Source: Paraphysoderma sedebokerense (taxonomy: Eukaryota > Blastocladiomycota > Physodermatomycetes > Physodermatales > Physodermataceae). From it: a stretch of DNA of 64,000 nucleotides. Both the position numbers and the translations under genes were made by a program. The notes under the pieces were generated by a model. The model saw only the letters and a list, made by a program, of their open reading frames with translations, did no database searches and was not told the DNA's origin. Of this stretch, positions 24,000 through 40,501 are shown in pieces (position 1 is the first letter of the stretch; every line of letters starts with the position of its first letter). The stretch is from contig JAHLJZ010000098.1 of the NCBI GenBank assembly GCA_025602915.1, positions 23,290 through 87,289 on the forward strand, in the 5' to 3' direction.

Positions 24000-25381
24000 G
24001 ATTGGTTAATATTTTGTTGATATCTAGAAGCAGTGCGTGGGAATAGTAATGAACGGTTAGAATATAGCGGAGTAGTGGGAACGGAAAGGTAATAACGTTA
24101 ATAAAAAACAGACGAGAGATATTGGACATAGACAGAGAGACAAAAGAAGCGAAGAATACCACTGTAATAAACACCGCGAGAGAGAGTTTGGGTTATTAAG
24201 TTTGTACAAAAAGCGAGAGGGAGGGCGGAATGGGATTAAGGATAATGAATAAAGGAGCGAGGAACTTAATTTAATATAACCAAGGGAGACGAGAGACTGG
24301 AAGAGAATTATATTTTATTTGATTGAGGAGAAAGTTCTGAAGTAACAACAACAATAGTCGATGGAAGGGATCTAAACACGCCGGAGTATTGTGTACAAAA
24401 TAAACAGTATTTACTATTTTGTGGACCCTCTATTGAAAGTGCATATGTGTTATTCATTGTCGTATCTTATATTCCTCTTTACGATACACGGATGTTATGG
24501 ATCTGTTGCAATCTATTGGTATTGCTGCAGACACAGACGTTGAGAGAGCTGAGATGCATCATGCAGTTGATACGATGTGACAGCTGTGGTATGCTTAAAG
24601 CAATGTGTATGCATATCCAGAATGAAGAGTGGAGGTCTTCACACAGACACAGCAGACAGCGAAATATTAATGGTGATAAGATGCGAGGATGATTTATTCC
24701 TGATAATTAGAGCGTATAATAATCCGAGGGAATGATTTTTAAATACTGTCAAGTGCTGTGCACGTGACTTCCGAGTTGCTAATTCTGGACTAAGGGTTGC
24801 AGGGGTGGCCAGCTGAAGTAACATTCCTCACATCAATCACCCACTTTAAGTATTATAATGGACATACCGCTCTTGTCCCAATGATTAAATTTCTCACTAG
24901 AATTTTATATATTGGCAGGGAAGCAAACAAGGTGATCGCACGAATTTGAAGCACGCGTCGGAAGGGAATCATTTTCTTTCCTCGCATTCAATTCATTCGC
25001 AACTCGCTACTCGATTAATAATTATAGTCATGGAAATATTCATTGTCAGATAAACCATTAGGTATAGTCTTTTCTGATTTTGATTCTCTTTTCGTACATC
25101 TTGAGGGCACCATCCAAATTTCCATTCCCCAATGCACGACCTCTGACACAATGCGATCTGCTAGCTACAAATTGCTAACCCCCTTCATTTCCCCTCGACT
25201 GTAGCTTGTTCATAGTTTAGTAATAATTTTGTCAGCGTTTGCTTCCGCCTATCCACCTCTCATCCTGCCATATGCCCACACTGGTTCTCTACGGCATCTG
25301 CTCAGCTTAGTCTCCATTCTCCCTAAACCGATTGTCATTTTAAGATTCGTCTCTCTTCCAGACTGATCGAGAACGCTCTGA
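24000..25381. other. Divergent intergenic region
   Basis: This separates the methyltransferase and kinase genes, which point away from each other. A purine-rich tract lies around 24100-24330. One small ORF at 24447-24692 has no protein-like features. Nothing else was recognised. Confidence 0.4.
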
Positions 25382-28980
<3,599 letters not shown>

Positions 28981-30048
28981 AGCAAAAAAGGTGGAAGTTG
29001 GAGTGGTAATGGTATTGTGAGTGGAAAACCAGTGGCTGAAAAGAAAAGTACGGATCGGTTAAAGACGAGCACAAATGGATTATCGGATCAGATGGAATCG
29101 AAAAATAAAAATGGTGAAAGGAAGAATGAAAAGGGTGTTTAATATATGGATGGGTATATTGTTTGAAAGATTTTAATGAACTGTTTTCGCAGTGAGCCTT
29201 TCAATCTGAGGTTCGCCCTAGGTAGTTGACCATTTTGCGCATGCGAACAATAACCGAAAGCCCCGAGTAAAGTATATAGGCGGGACGAGAAAAGAATCAT
29301 CTTCCAAATGATTGTAGCTGCACGTTAAGAGTAGCTGTATTATCATTTATGTTATACTGAGATGACCACTTTTAAATTTAGCGAAAAAGATCGGCATCAA
29401 AGATGAAGCATATCAACTCAGGATTTCGCTTTTACGTAGCTTCAATAAGGTTATAGGCGACTGGCAAGTTATAATATGTCAGATAATCCGGCAGCATGAC
29501 ATTTGCGCTCACGCCTAAATATCTACCGACTCATAACTATACTCATCACTTGTTTCGTATGATATCTGTGGGTTGATATGTATATCAGCTGCTACATGTA
29601 TTGATTGATTACTCCTTCAACTATTTCTCAAATTCTCAATCTCATATACTTCTCCGTAATATTTCAATTACCCTTAACTATTGATAATCCGCGGATTTCA
29701 ATTCTCTTCGGTCCTCATGTTCTGTATTTGGTGTAGCACATTTCACTTTTTAAGAAATTCTTCATCTCTCTGAGCTCTTGCTGTGTCTTGCGGTCACTAC
29801 TCGCTGACTCGCTGCCGTGTCTTTTCATTAACCTATTGATTAGGTAATTACTTTAGGTGATAGTCGATAAGCTGATTCTCCGATAGGTGCTCATAAATTT
29901 GGGATGCAATGAATTGGCCCGGCTGCCACTGCAGCTATCTTCCCTGTCAAGGTCGTGTAGATAAAGCGAGCAGAAAGATTGCAAAGTCCATCTTTTTTCG
30001 TGCACTGAATTACGGTGGGCTATTAGTATCTCAGTCTGTTTCAAAACG
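28981..30048. other. Intergenic region
   Basis: This holds the 3' UTR of the kinase gene and the upstream region of the receptor-like gene. No convincing gene or RNA was seen. Confidence 0.4.
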
Positions 30049-33000
30049 ATGAATTCTTTCCTTCTATTTCTCTGTATCGTTTTCTGGACCTCTCTTGGTG
30101 CGGCCCAGGTCTATCCAAGTCCAAGGCAGGCGGCCAATCCGTGGTTCCTGTCTGATAATGTACAAATTGCGATACAAAACGATACCCATATTATAGACAC
30201 ATACTCACTAGATGACAATTTTTATATACTTCTTGGAAGAATTTCTTCGCGCTTGCTAAGCATTTGTCGTTATTCTCGGATTGCCAAGTCGCTGCGCAGA
30301 GTGCACTTGAATATCTCGAATGAGGACTTTCCGGGATTCAATCCGTTCAGGTGAGAGAATTATGCGTCACGAATGTATGTACACGAAGGTAATGCAACAA
30401 TGTCTTTTGATTTCTACAGGAATAATTCAGATGTCGCCTTTACAATTGACCCATCATCGGGTGATGTCCATATTACCTACACGTTTGCCGACAAAGTTGG
30501 CATTCAAACATATTCCGCCGTGCCTTCCAAGTTCCAAACGATTGACGTAAATTTAACTAGCTCATCAGGCTATGTTCATTTGCTACCTTCTTCCAGAACT
30601 AGTGTCAATCCGTAGGCATTCATTTAATTACAACGATTTGTTCCATTGGCAATGTGAATACTGAGTAGAATTTTGACCAAACGGGAACGTTATAGGAAAC
30701 TCGTCTGCACGCTACATAATGGTTCATTGCTGCTTGCTATATATCAGCATAACGAAGACACTCTAACAGGCTCGCACGCTTGGTTCGCAGCTGAATTTCA
30801 GGGGCCTGCCTTTCATGCATCTGTGAACAATTACTATTCGACCGAGAGGGCGCACTCAATAACCATAGTATCCAACATTTTTCGGGTGCAAAATGCAACT
30901 AATGCCTTCTATTTTCGATTATCAACCAATGGATTGCTTATGCAGGACATAAGACATGTCAGTTCCACGAAAAATAATATGATTCCACGGTATTCTGCAA
31001 CAGCTAGAGACGCGATGGACAATTCGACTTATTATTTATATCAGGAAGCGATTGAATCAAATGAACTTTGGGGGGAAACAAGACAAATGGTACTTCAGCA
31101 TCTAGATGCGAATGATACATTCGTGAGAAAGATGGTGCTGGTTCCTTTTGTTCCTGGCATTGTCCCATATTTCTTCATGGACTTCAAACTTACTTCTGAT
31201 GCCGTGTACTGCATGTTTGTTTCCATCCAACCGTTAATCTTTTCAACTTTTATGCATAATCAGAAACGATACGGAGGACGAGAAATTGTTTTAATGAAAA
31301 TTAACAAAACTAATTTTCAATATATTGCTCACACCGGCGTGTCCTCCGTAGGGGATGATAACGGTTTCCGTCTATACCCAGAAACGGATGGCTCAGTCTT
31401 CATTGTCGGAACAACAAATGCCAACATTTCGTCTCCTTTTAGCACACAATACATTGAGCAAAATTTGACGACTGTTTTCGTCTCCCGTTTTCAGAGTTTC
31501 GGAATATCATCTTTCATTACACAACCATCTCTAAGTAATGCATCTGGATACAGAATTCAACAGCTAAAAAATTTTAGCATTGTATTTACGCAAGACTTAG
31601 CAATATTGTATCAGTTAATTGAGGTTTATCTCCTGGATTGGGTTAGAATCCCCGCACAAATAGGCGGTGCGAACTCTGTCATTGCCACTGCACCCCCAGG
31701 TGGAGGGAATGGTGAGTGTTTTTTTATATTTGAATATTGTCTGAACAGTGACTCATCAGTCTGTACTCAGGCGTGGAGCTTATAATTGCAATTTGGAGTT
31801 ATCCTCACCATCCGGTATTGTATGACTATAATTTATCGTACGATCCTCCATACATAGAATCGGTTACACCGCTAAATGGCCCAACTAGTGAGTTGCTCGT
31901 TTCCTTTGGGAGTTGTTCACGATGAAGCTAATTTGCAAATACCAAGCTGGCGGCACACAATTGCGATTCATATGTCAAAATGTAGCAGAGAATGGACTTC
32001 TTAAGCAAGTCGATATAAAAGTTGGCGGGAAACCATGTACCAACCAAATCAAGGAAATGTTGTACTTCACTTGCTTGGTGCCTCCAGGTATCGGCACAAA
32101 AAATTCGATATCTGTTAGGTTTTTAGGAAACGAAGGAACAGCGAATGTCACTTTTTCGTATGATCCTCCCCAAATTGATTCGGTTCAACCAAATAATGCT
32201 CTACCTACAGGAGGTTCCGAAATATCTGTGATTGGAAAAAACTTTGGTGCAGGTTTAGACCCATCTGTTCATGTGACTATCGGCGGACGAAACTGCAATC
32301 TTCTGTCAGTCACTCACAACAAGATTACTTGTGTCACCCCTCCTGGGGTCGGACAGTTCTTGGATGTCTTCGTTTCCGTTAGTGGTCAAAACATTACAGC
32401 ATCCGCGGTCTTCTATTATCTTCCACCTGATATCATGACAATATATCCAACGGCTTCTAAAGACTCAAATGCTGTCATGATAATTCGAGGCAGCAACTTT
32501 GGAAACGATTCTTCGCAGGTAGCTGTCATATTCACTTCAAGCAATGGCACCACATATCAGCCTTGTTCGAATATCGCTCTGATCGGTGAATCTTTTTCTG
32601 ATATCTTAAATTGGTAAGTTGCTCTTGGCTCAAATTGTGCGTAAATTCGGTACTCACTCGATTCAATCCTGTAACGGGTTGGTACAGCACTCTTGATGGT
32701 TTACTTCCCAAACCCGCCATCTATAATGTTCGCGTTTCGATAAAAATTGGTGGACAAACTTCTTTAGGAACCCATCAATTCGAGACTGGATCCGAAAAGA
32801 AGCCGCCTGTGGCAATCCCTCAAAACTATACAGTTCTTGAAGATTCGCGATTCGTATTCCGTTTAGAAGGAAATCTTCCCAATGTTAACGACACCATAGA
32901 GTTTTACATCACCAGCCTTCCGATTCATGGGCAATTGTTCAAGAACGATAACGACTTCAGTGCATTAAATCTGGATGTAAACTTCGGATCCGCTTTGGTG

Positions 33001-36000
33001 CCTAGCAATTTAACTGAATTGCTCTACATCCCGCACTTGGATTTCAATGGCACAGATACATTTGATTTCCAATGTAAGTACATTCGTTTATCTCGAGATA
33101 TTATCAGTGAAGTTCTTCTGCTAACAAAGTTCGTAGTGTGTAACTCCTACTTTTGCGGTTTGTATGAATGTCACACTTATCTGATCACTACCAGGAACTG
33201 ACGAGTGGCATAGGTACCTCTGTCGAGATAATTTTGAATGTTCTACCACTGAATGATCCGCCTGTCGTCAGCAATCATTCTTTTACAATCGATGAAGATT
33301 TGACGGTAGAGATTACATTGAATTACTCTGATGTAGATAGCATGGCTCAAGGTATCCAAATGGTTGTTGCGACATTACCTTTGGGAACTCTGTTCGATGG
33401 TTCGAATCCGGTCACTTCCGTTCCATATATTCTCACCAACAATTCCTTATTATACACTCCTTCAACGAACCGGCACGGCCAACCTCCACAATATCATTAC
33501 TCAAACTTTACTTATATGGCTTACGATGGAGTCAATTACAGTATCACTCCTGGAATAATAACATTGAATGTTCGGCCATTGGATGACTTTCCCGTTGCTT
33601 CCAATATATTTGTAGAAATAGACCGAAGTCCGACAGTTTTAATCTATTTAGAATGCGTAGACATCGATACAGCTCCATCAAACCTCCTCCTAAGAATCAA
33701 AAAGCTTCCAGTTAATGGGACCTTATACGCGTATAATTCTTTAACGAATAGTCCCGGGGATCCACTATTAAGTGTAGTAGACGACGAAAGACGACGGGTT
33801 TGGTTTATACCATCACGGGATTTTATTGGGCGAACGGAATTTTTGTATGAATGCATAGGTATGTCGATTTCTTACCCAATTCTGAATTTGTCGTCCTGAA
33901 CCCGTTGTCGAGCGTAGACCACAATGGTGCCGTATCGAACACAGCAACCGTTGAAATATCCGTGAACCCGGTTATTGATTGCGCGGAAGAGATTGTGTTT
34001 TCTTCAGAATTTGTTGAAGGCACCGTGCCACTATACCCAATTGATTTATCCAATCGAAAAGTCATCTCGGAAAGGCATGGTCAATCTTTTTTTTACATGA
34101 TTAAAAGATTGTAAACCACTGACAACCCACCCCAGAATTAATTATAAAATTGTCAAATATCCACAGAGAGGAATTTTTTTGCAGGGTGGCGGGAAAGTTA
34201 TTAACGAAGGAGACCTAATCACAACAAATCACTTATGGTTCTCCTCGGATAATAGTGGTGGGGCGTGAGTAATCTTGCTCAAATCATGAATAGAATAACG
34301 CGATTCTGATTCCTCATCCAGTGACCCTTATGGAAACTTCACTTACATCGCAGTCGGTCCTTCCAACACTTCGTCAGGTTTATGCAATACACGATTTAAA
34401 GCAGTTTGCTCTCAGTCATATTTGAACGTGTTCAATAATAATAGTGGGAAGATATGTGAACCTTGTGCTCCTGGTGCTGTCTGCAGGTAGTGATGCGCAA
34501 AGATATATTATAAAGTACTCATCCAATGGCTAATGAACTATTCAGTGCAAGCGGTCTTTTTACGCCCTATGCAGGACGGGGTTTTTGGAGAAGTTCTGAA
34601 GATAATACTTACCTCCCATGCTTTCCGGTATGAGTTATACGAGTACGAGTTCAATCGTTAATACTTTTATTGATTGGGCACTTTCACGTTATCCTTAGGA
34701 ATCTGCATGTCCAGGAATGGCAAATCAAATATGTAGTACTGGCAGAACCGGGATCCGTAAGTAGAGACGCTCTTATTATAGTTCTAATATTGTTCACTGA
34801 CAATAACGATTGAAAGGCTGTGCCACTTGCGAAACCGGATTCTACAAGTTTCAGTGGCAATGTATTCCCTGCACTACACAGCCGAGTATTCTTGTGTCGT
34901 TAATTGTTGTCGCGATTGTTGTTGGCGGGTTGCTTCTGGTGATTGCATCCGAAGTGTATTCCAACGGCCCGAGGTATTTCGATCATTCTAGTTGTTTCAC
35001 CGATAGAATTGATCTAACCTAAACATCCTGGGTTTGAGTAGTATGGGTCTGCTAAGCATCACGATCAACTTTATTCAAACAATTTTAATTATTCGCAATT
35101 TTCGATTGAGCTGGCCCACAGAACTAGTGCAAGTTCTTGACTATCTGTCTTTTGTCAAACTTAATATCGACTATTCATCACCTGAATGTCTCGTCGCGGA
35201 TGAATCCATCACATTCAATTACAGCTTCAAAATGAAATTAAGTCTTCTAGTGCCGTTCATTTTACTCGTTGCTTTGGGACTATGTATGATTATCTGGAAG
35301 ACTATATTGAAGTTGTCCGATATGGTGCATCGTAGTCGATCGAAACCTAAAAGTTATAGACAAGGAGGATTGGTTTCTTTCATCAAAAACTTCAACATGC
35401 TATTGTCGATCGTGTTTATCTCTTTGGCCTTTGGTTCTCTCGCGTATGTCTATTGCTTTTTGTAGGAATATTTGCCCATAACTCATTTCAGCGTTTCTTT
35501 CCACTCAGGTTGTTTGATTGCTCTCTCGAGGTGGATCGATATTATTATCTCGGTGAGTTGTTGGTATTTGCTTTCGCTTGTCGAACTTCCAACCATTCTA
35601 ATCGACGTTCGACTAGATGCTGATTTGAGCTTAAAGTGCTTTGAAAAATGGTGGTGGGGGGATTTTCCACTTGCAGTTGTCGCTGTAATGTAAGCACCTT
35701 TTTGCTACTGCTATGTTCATTCTCAGTAGACATCTTGCCGAAGCAATTCTGACATCACATTTTTTGTCAAGTGTATACGTGATTGGAATACCCTGTTATT
35801 TCTTTATGCTGTACTTTTGCTCTCATCAAAACCGCTATAATAGTTCCGCTTGGATGAAGATGAAATCATTTTCTCAACAGATTTTCAGATCGGATAAACT
35901 ATTTCAACCTGAATTCCAATATTTCGTTATCATTCAATTTGTTCAAAAACTTTTGCTTGCTGTTATTGACATGTTCTTTACAAGGTAAGAATGCTCATGC

Positions 36001-36385
36001 CGCCCACACAACATTGCATTTTGAAAATTAATCAATTTTGAATAGATACGTGATGGTACAAAGTGTCTTAATGCTGTATATTCTGTTCAGCATGTTCGTT
36101 ATCTATTCCAAATACCGACCTTACTCGTATGCAACGCTCAATGCATTGGAAATGCTATCTATGGCCATGTCAATTCTAGTAGTTACCTTAGGACTAGTAT
36201 TCAGATCAGAAACACTAAGAACCGATACCCAAAGATTAGGATTGACTGTGCTTATTTTATTTATGATCTTTGGGTTTTTGTTGATGGCGCTACTTTGTGC
36301 GTTGTATGAATTTCATCGGAAAGTGAGAGATTGGGTGTGGACAACTCGATTAAATCGTTCTAAAGCTTCCCAAAAAAAAGTTTAG
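30049..36385 (+). CDS. Large receptor-like multi-pass protein, copy A (IPT/TIG, cadherin-like, Cys-rich)
   Basis: Nineteen exons: 30049..30350, 30420..30611, 30669..31711, 31771..31887, 31947..32613, 32688..33073, 33137..33157, 33214..33858, 33918..34074, 34136..34264, 34322..34486, 34546..34627, 34699..34756, 34817..34973, 35042..35443, 35509..35552, 35617..35689, 35772..35984, 36046..36385. All phases agree; 1730 aa. A signal peptide (MNSFLLFLCIVFWTSLGAAQ) precedes a unique ectodomain. Two to three IPT/TIG domains follow at about 535-800 (PPQIDSVQPNNALPTGGSEI), then cadherin-like repeats at about 815-1125 (NDPPVVSNHSFTIDEDLTVE), then a Cys-rich region at about 1240-1350 (CEPCAPGAVC, CATCETGFYKF). 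About nine hydrophobic segments follow, including IVYVIGIPCYFFMLYF and a KYRPY motif. Plasma-membrane location is likely. Adhesion, sensing or channel activity are all possible. The C-terminal module recurs in protist and early-fungal surface proteins but has no assigned function I can name. Confidence 0.85.
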
Positions 36386-36676
36386 AAAATCGAAAATAAA
36401 TAGCGTAAGAATAACTTGTTAAAAATGATAAATAGATTATAGCCTTCTGTATAAATCGATTTGCGATAAATAATTAATTCTTGCACGATCATTCCAAATA
36501 TGTCGCGAGCGCGCGGAATGACCTGAATTTCCTGGTTGCCGACTCGGCTACTTTTCACTACATTACAGCATAAGTGATTACATGTAATTTCTTGCTGTTT
36601 CGAAATTAAGCCAAACTACGCAGAAGTTTATCTGGAATTGAAGTTGCGGAAAGAGTTCCATGCTTTAATTACCACT

Positions 36677-38410
36677 ATGTCACTGTCAACCCGCGACCGC
36701 AACCACAACCATAAACAAGGCGAGCACGACGACGAAGACGATTTTTTACCCAACCCGGTTAAAAAGCCATCGTCAAACTCCAAACCTGCTAAACGCATTG
36801 ATTCAACTTCAGATTTAGGTCTAGGTTCGTTTGAGTCTGTAGAAGTTCACGAAAGTACTTTCCAAACTCGAAAATCAAGCGTCGTAAATGGACAGACGAG
36901 AAACAAAGAATCGAGTCAACCGCAGAAAAAGGAAAGATCAAAATCAAAGGAGAATTGGCATCAAAATCGAAATAAGAATCAAGATGGGGAGGTAAAGAAG
37001 AGTAATTCAGGGTCTGGTACGAATGGTACTGGACGAAGTAGACGGTCTATCGTTGACAGAGAAGAAGAGGAGTTAAAACTGGCATTAGAGCTCAGTCTAA
37101 AGGAAGCCAGTGGCATTACAGTAGAACAAAAAGAGGGTACAGTCAATGATAAAGTGACTGAGGCCGCAAAGTGCAGTGGGAACTTGGACGGTAGTGTAGC
37201 CAACTTTCCATATATTCTGTTTATTGTTCGATGTGCGTTCATTCGAATTATTTTAACTAACCATGATCTCATCGTCATTTGTGCCAAATATAGATTCTAC
37301 TACTGAAATAGACACAGAAGGGTTCGAGTCGCAGGAGAGTGTAACAGCGCGAGGTAAGTCAGATTCAGCAATGCACACACTCTTCATATGACGAGTATCT
37401 CTTAACAAACGACATCCAACTTTTCACAAACTCAAAAAATATCAAAGACCCCATAGATGTAAACGAAGATACTGAGGAAATTGTCATATCTAGCTCTGCA
37501 GCTGAAGTTCGGGAACAGGAGGTTCCACCCTCAAAAAAGCAGTCCCCAGATGTTATTGTTGAAATATCTTCTAAGAAAAAGGAATCTAGGAAACCGAGAA
37601 AGCGGAAGTCCTTCCTGGACGATGATGATGACGGATCTGGTAAACCTTCAATGTGGATTTGTAGCACCCATCATGATGACATAACTGACTTTGACTGAAG
37701 ATTTTGAAGCTGATGGGGGATATTCAGATGACTCTGACTTTGATGCCCCCAAAAAGTCGAAAAAAGCAAAGAAACCGAAAAAATCAAAGACAGCGGAAGC
37801 GAAACCTAAAGAGAAGAAATTATCGACGAAACCGAAACTTGGACCCACCACAAACTCGACTGCAGTATCCAAATCAAAACACATTCACTCAAGCAATAAA
37901 GCGGAACCTAAATCGATAGCCTCTGCTATCCCTGATTCAATTGTGTCAGAAAGGATTGAAAATCCTCTCATTCCAAGTCAATTTAAAACTAACGAACCCG
38001 AAATTGAAACGACATTGCCCGATTCATCAAAGTCAGAAAGCGAACCGAAAGAAAACGATTCTAGCGCGCTAAAAGCCAATAAAGCTGACCTCCCAAATTC
38101 AAGAGACAGAAAACCAATTCCGTCGAAACCGGCAGTCAAAACTCTCTCCCCATTATCAGATAGAACTTCAACCACGCAGGCCGTCAAACCGAAACTCCAC
38201 AAATCTATATCAAGAATTCCATCGACGTCATCTTCCTTTTCATTATCTGTTTCTCCGGCTTCGTCGTCGCTGGCAGCCCAATCACATGATAATTTGACTC
38301 GAAATACAACGATAGAAATAAATTCAAGCGGCGCCGTTCCGATCAGAAGGGTGGGATTGAGTAGGCTAAGTAGACCTACGAAGTCGCTGCATCCATATTT
38401 ACATAAATGA
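36677..38410 (+). CDS. RAD51AP1: RAD51-associated protein 1-like
   Basis: Four exons (36677..37190, 37294..37353, 37457..37639, 37701..38410) join in phase 1 throughout to give 488 aa. The C-terminus PIRRVGLSRLSRPTKSLHP closely follows the vertebrate RAD51AP1 end (GLSRLxR..PLHP), which binds RAD51. An N-terminal DDEDDFLP resembles the acidic DDDF-type start of the family. The middle has EEEELKLALELSLKEA, matching the conserved ALALSVKE region and also a ubiquitin-interacting motif. The rest is Lys/Ser-rich and disordered, suiting DNA binding. Expected role: stimulation of RAD51 joint-molecule formation in homologous recombination. Short motifs carry the assignment, so it is good but not certain. 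The start used is the second in-frame ATG, which gives a typical N-terminus. Confidence 0.78.
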
Positions 38411-39044
38411 AAATGTCATAATTGAGTTAATGGTTAAATGAAAATGAAACAATCTTCAAAATCATTGAGTAAGAAATGTGGCGGAACTGTGTAAATATGA
38501 TGGATTGAGTTCTAGAGGGATGCATAATAAAATTAATTTGCTAGAAATGTGATAATAGAAATGTGTAGAGAGAATATAATTACCCCGGTTTGATCAATCA
38601 GAGTCTCAGACTTAGTACAATAGAAGATTCGTTCAGTTGACGTACAACAATAGCAAAAAAACGTTCTTGAACTAGGCTTCTGCGCTGGCCCATGGAGATT
38701 TCACCTGAATCAATAAACAATGACGCCATCGATAGTGAGCGCCGTACGAAAAAGCAACAGCAAGAATCAACTCGGGGCGGCGAGGGGAGGATTCATATAG
38801 CGCCCATCCCCTCAGATTATGGTGTCGCCTCAAACCTCACTCTGAGATAAGGGAATTCCGATGTCGGATTTGAAACACGTATCAACCCTGACGTTCGTGT
38901 CCATGGTCTGATAAAGATCATCGACGAGGGCAATAAAAAGAATTTCGGAAGTCAAGCACTTATTACCCGGCCACTACATTCCATAAAAGTAGTCGATCAA
39001 ACCAAGGGAATCCGAATCTGACCAAAGCAGAAGAAGCAATAACA
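38411..39044. other. Intergenic region
   Basis: This contains the 3' UTR of the RAD51AP1-like gene and the upstream region of the lectin gene. A CATAAAAG word at about 38982 may act as its TATA element. Confidence 0.4.
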
Positions 39045-40030
39045 ATGCAACTCACTTACCTTTTTGTCGCAGTTTCCCTTGCTTTCGCTACATTGGTATC
39101 CGGACATGTCCGTAATAGAGGTCATATGGGGGCAGTATCTGGACATGGTCATGTCGATCCTATGTCTTGTCTTGATGTTGATGCGTCGAAGGAACCCAAT
39201 TTACAGTTATGGAGATGTTTGCCCTGGCCTAATACCCATCAGGTTTGTGTTAATTTTTACTTTGGGAGGAGCCATTTGGGCCGGTTTATGTGTTTCCGTT
39301 TTGGCCTTTGACATTTGCTTCTTCCAATTTATTATTATGGAGACCATTTAAAAAAAATGCAACAATATTAATTTAAATTTATTTCCGTCTGTTACTATAT
39401 TTGATAAATAGTGGCTCGACATGAAATTTTGCAAAGCAGACGAAGTTTCCATCGTATTAATGACAAAAACTGGTCATGGCGATGCTTTCTGCCATGTTAA
39501 ATTAGAGGTAATTTTCTTCATCAGTTGAAAAACTATACAGGGTGAAAGGCGCCAAATTCAGCTGTCTAGAGTGACAGAGTATAGAGTGGCACCTGAACCC
39601 TTCTGTTGAATGTTACGGCGATCTTTGTATCGACAAATTTCTAATATCTTTATATTCTACTCATTATATTATAACTATAACAGAACGGAAATGATCGTCC
39701 CGTCTGTGTCACTCCCCCTACCCCCAACGAATTCTCTTGTACTTCAGACTTCAAAGTTATCCGAACCCACGAAGAAAATCATGTATTAAAATATTATCAA
39801 TTACAATTTAAAGGAACAAACAAATGTTTGACTGTCAAAAACCCTCCTTCCGATGGTAAAGAAGTTTTGGCCGAAGACTGTATGACCGGTATGTTTGCTT
39901 TTGATTCAACAGACTAACTGTTTAAAATTACCGATAAAATGGAATCTGACCTGTTGATGTACTTTTTACTATCGTAGGTGATCCCGAAAATTTAGGAGAC
40001 CAATTATGGAATCAATTTGTTCTCTATTAA
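39045..40030 (+). CDS. Secreted ricin-B-type (beta-trefoil) lectin-like protein
   Basis: Four exons (39045..39242, 39412..39507, 39684..39888, 39978..40030) encode 183 aa. A clear signal peptide (MQLTYLFVAVSLAFATLVSG) starts the protein. Two Q-x-W motifs (LQLWRC near the start, DQLWNQFVLY at the end) and a CLTVKN...EDC segment are hallmarks of the ricin-B/beta-trefoil fold, which usually binds carbohydrate. The copy has about one trefoil's worth of sequence with weak internal repeats. Cys pairs suggest disulphides in an extracellular protein. Only the lectin-like part is present; there is no catalytic chain. The likely role is glycan binding at the cell surface or on substrate. Confidence 0.75.
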
Positions 40031-40501
40031 TCGACACATCAAAGCATCCTCATTATATAGCTTATCCGAATATATAGCTTATCAGTACCCCTTACTTTCC
40101 ATCAATAGCGTCTGTGGTTGTGAACTGCATAATTTTAGATTTCAGTGCTTCTTTTGTATTCGTAAATTAAAGTTGAAACTTGGAGAATGAATAGATTAAA
40201 GTTGAAACTTGGAGAATAAAGATAACGTAAATATAGTTTAATGGAAATCCTACATCGACACGTCGGCGAAGTGATTGCAAGATATTTCGACAATAATGTT
40301 AGTTAATGTATGAACCGCCATGGTTTCTGACACAAGAATTCTTATTTGCAATAATAATACCATTAAAAAATGAAATCGATTGGAGAATATTTACAAAATA
40401 TAACGAATTAAACAGATCAAGTGGATTCAGTGGAGTTCGCACTCATTTTGAATTGTGACTAGTTTCTCAGTAACATTTCGAGGCATGATTCCTCGTCAAT
40501 C
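40031..40501. other. Convergent intergenic region
   Basis: 3' UTR space between the lectin gene and RAP1. It contains the 23-bp direct repeat and a doubled ATATAGCTTATC word near 40050-40085. Confidence 0.45.
40166..40217 (+). repeat. 23-bp direct repeat, period 29
   Basis: The same 23-bp word occurs at 40166-40188 and 40195-40217 in the presumed 3' UTR of the lectin gene. It looks like a recent small duplication. Confidence 0.85.

Noticed and set aside
24447-24692. 81-codon ORF
   Set aside because: No domain, biased composition or splice context; likely chance.
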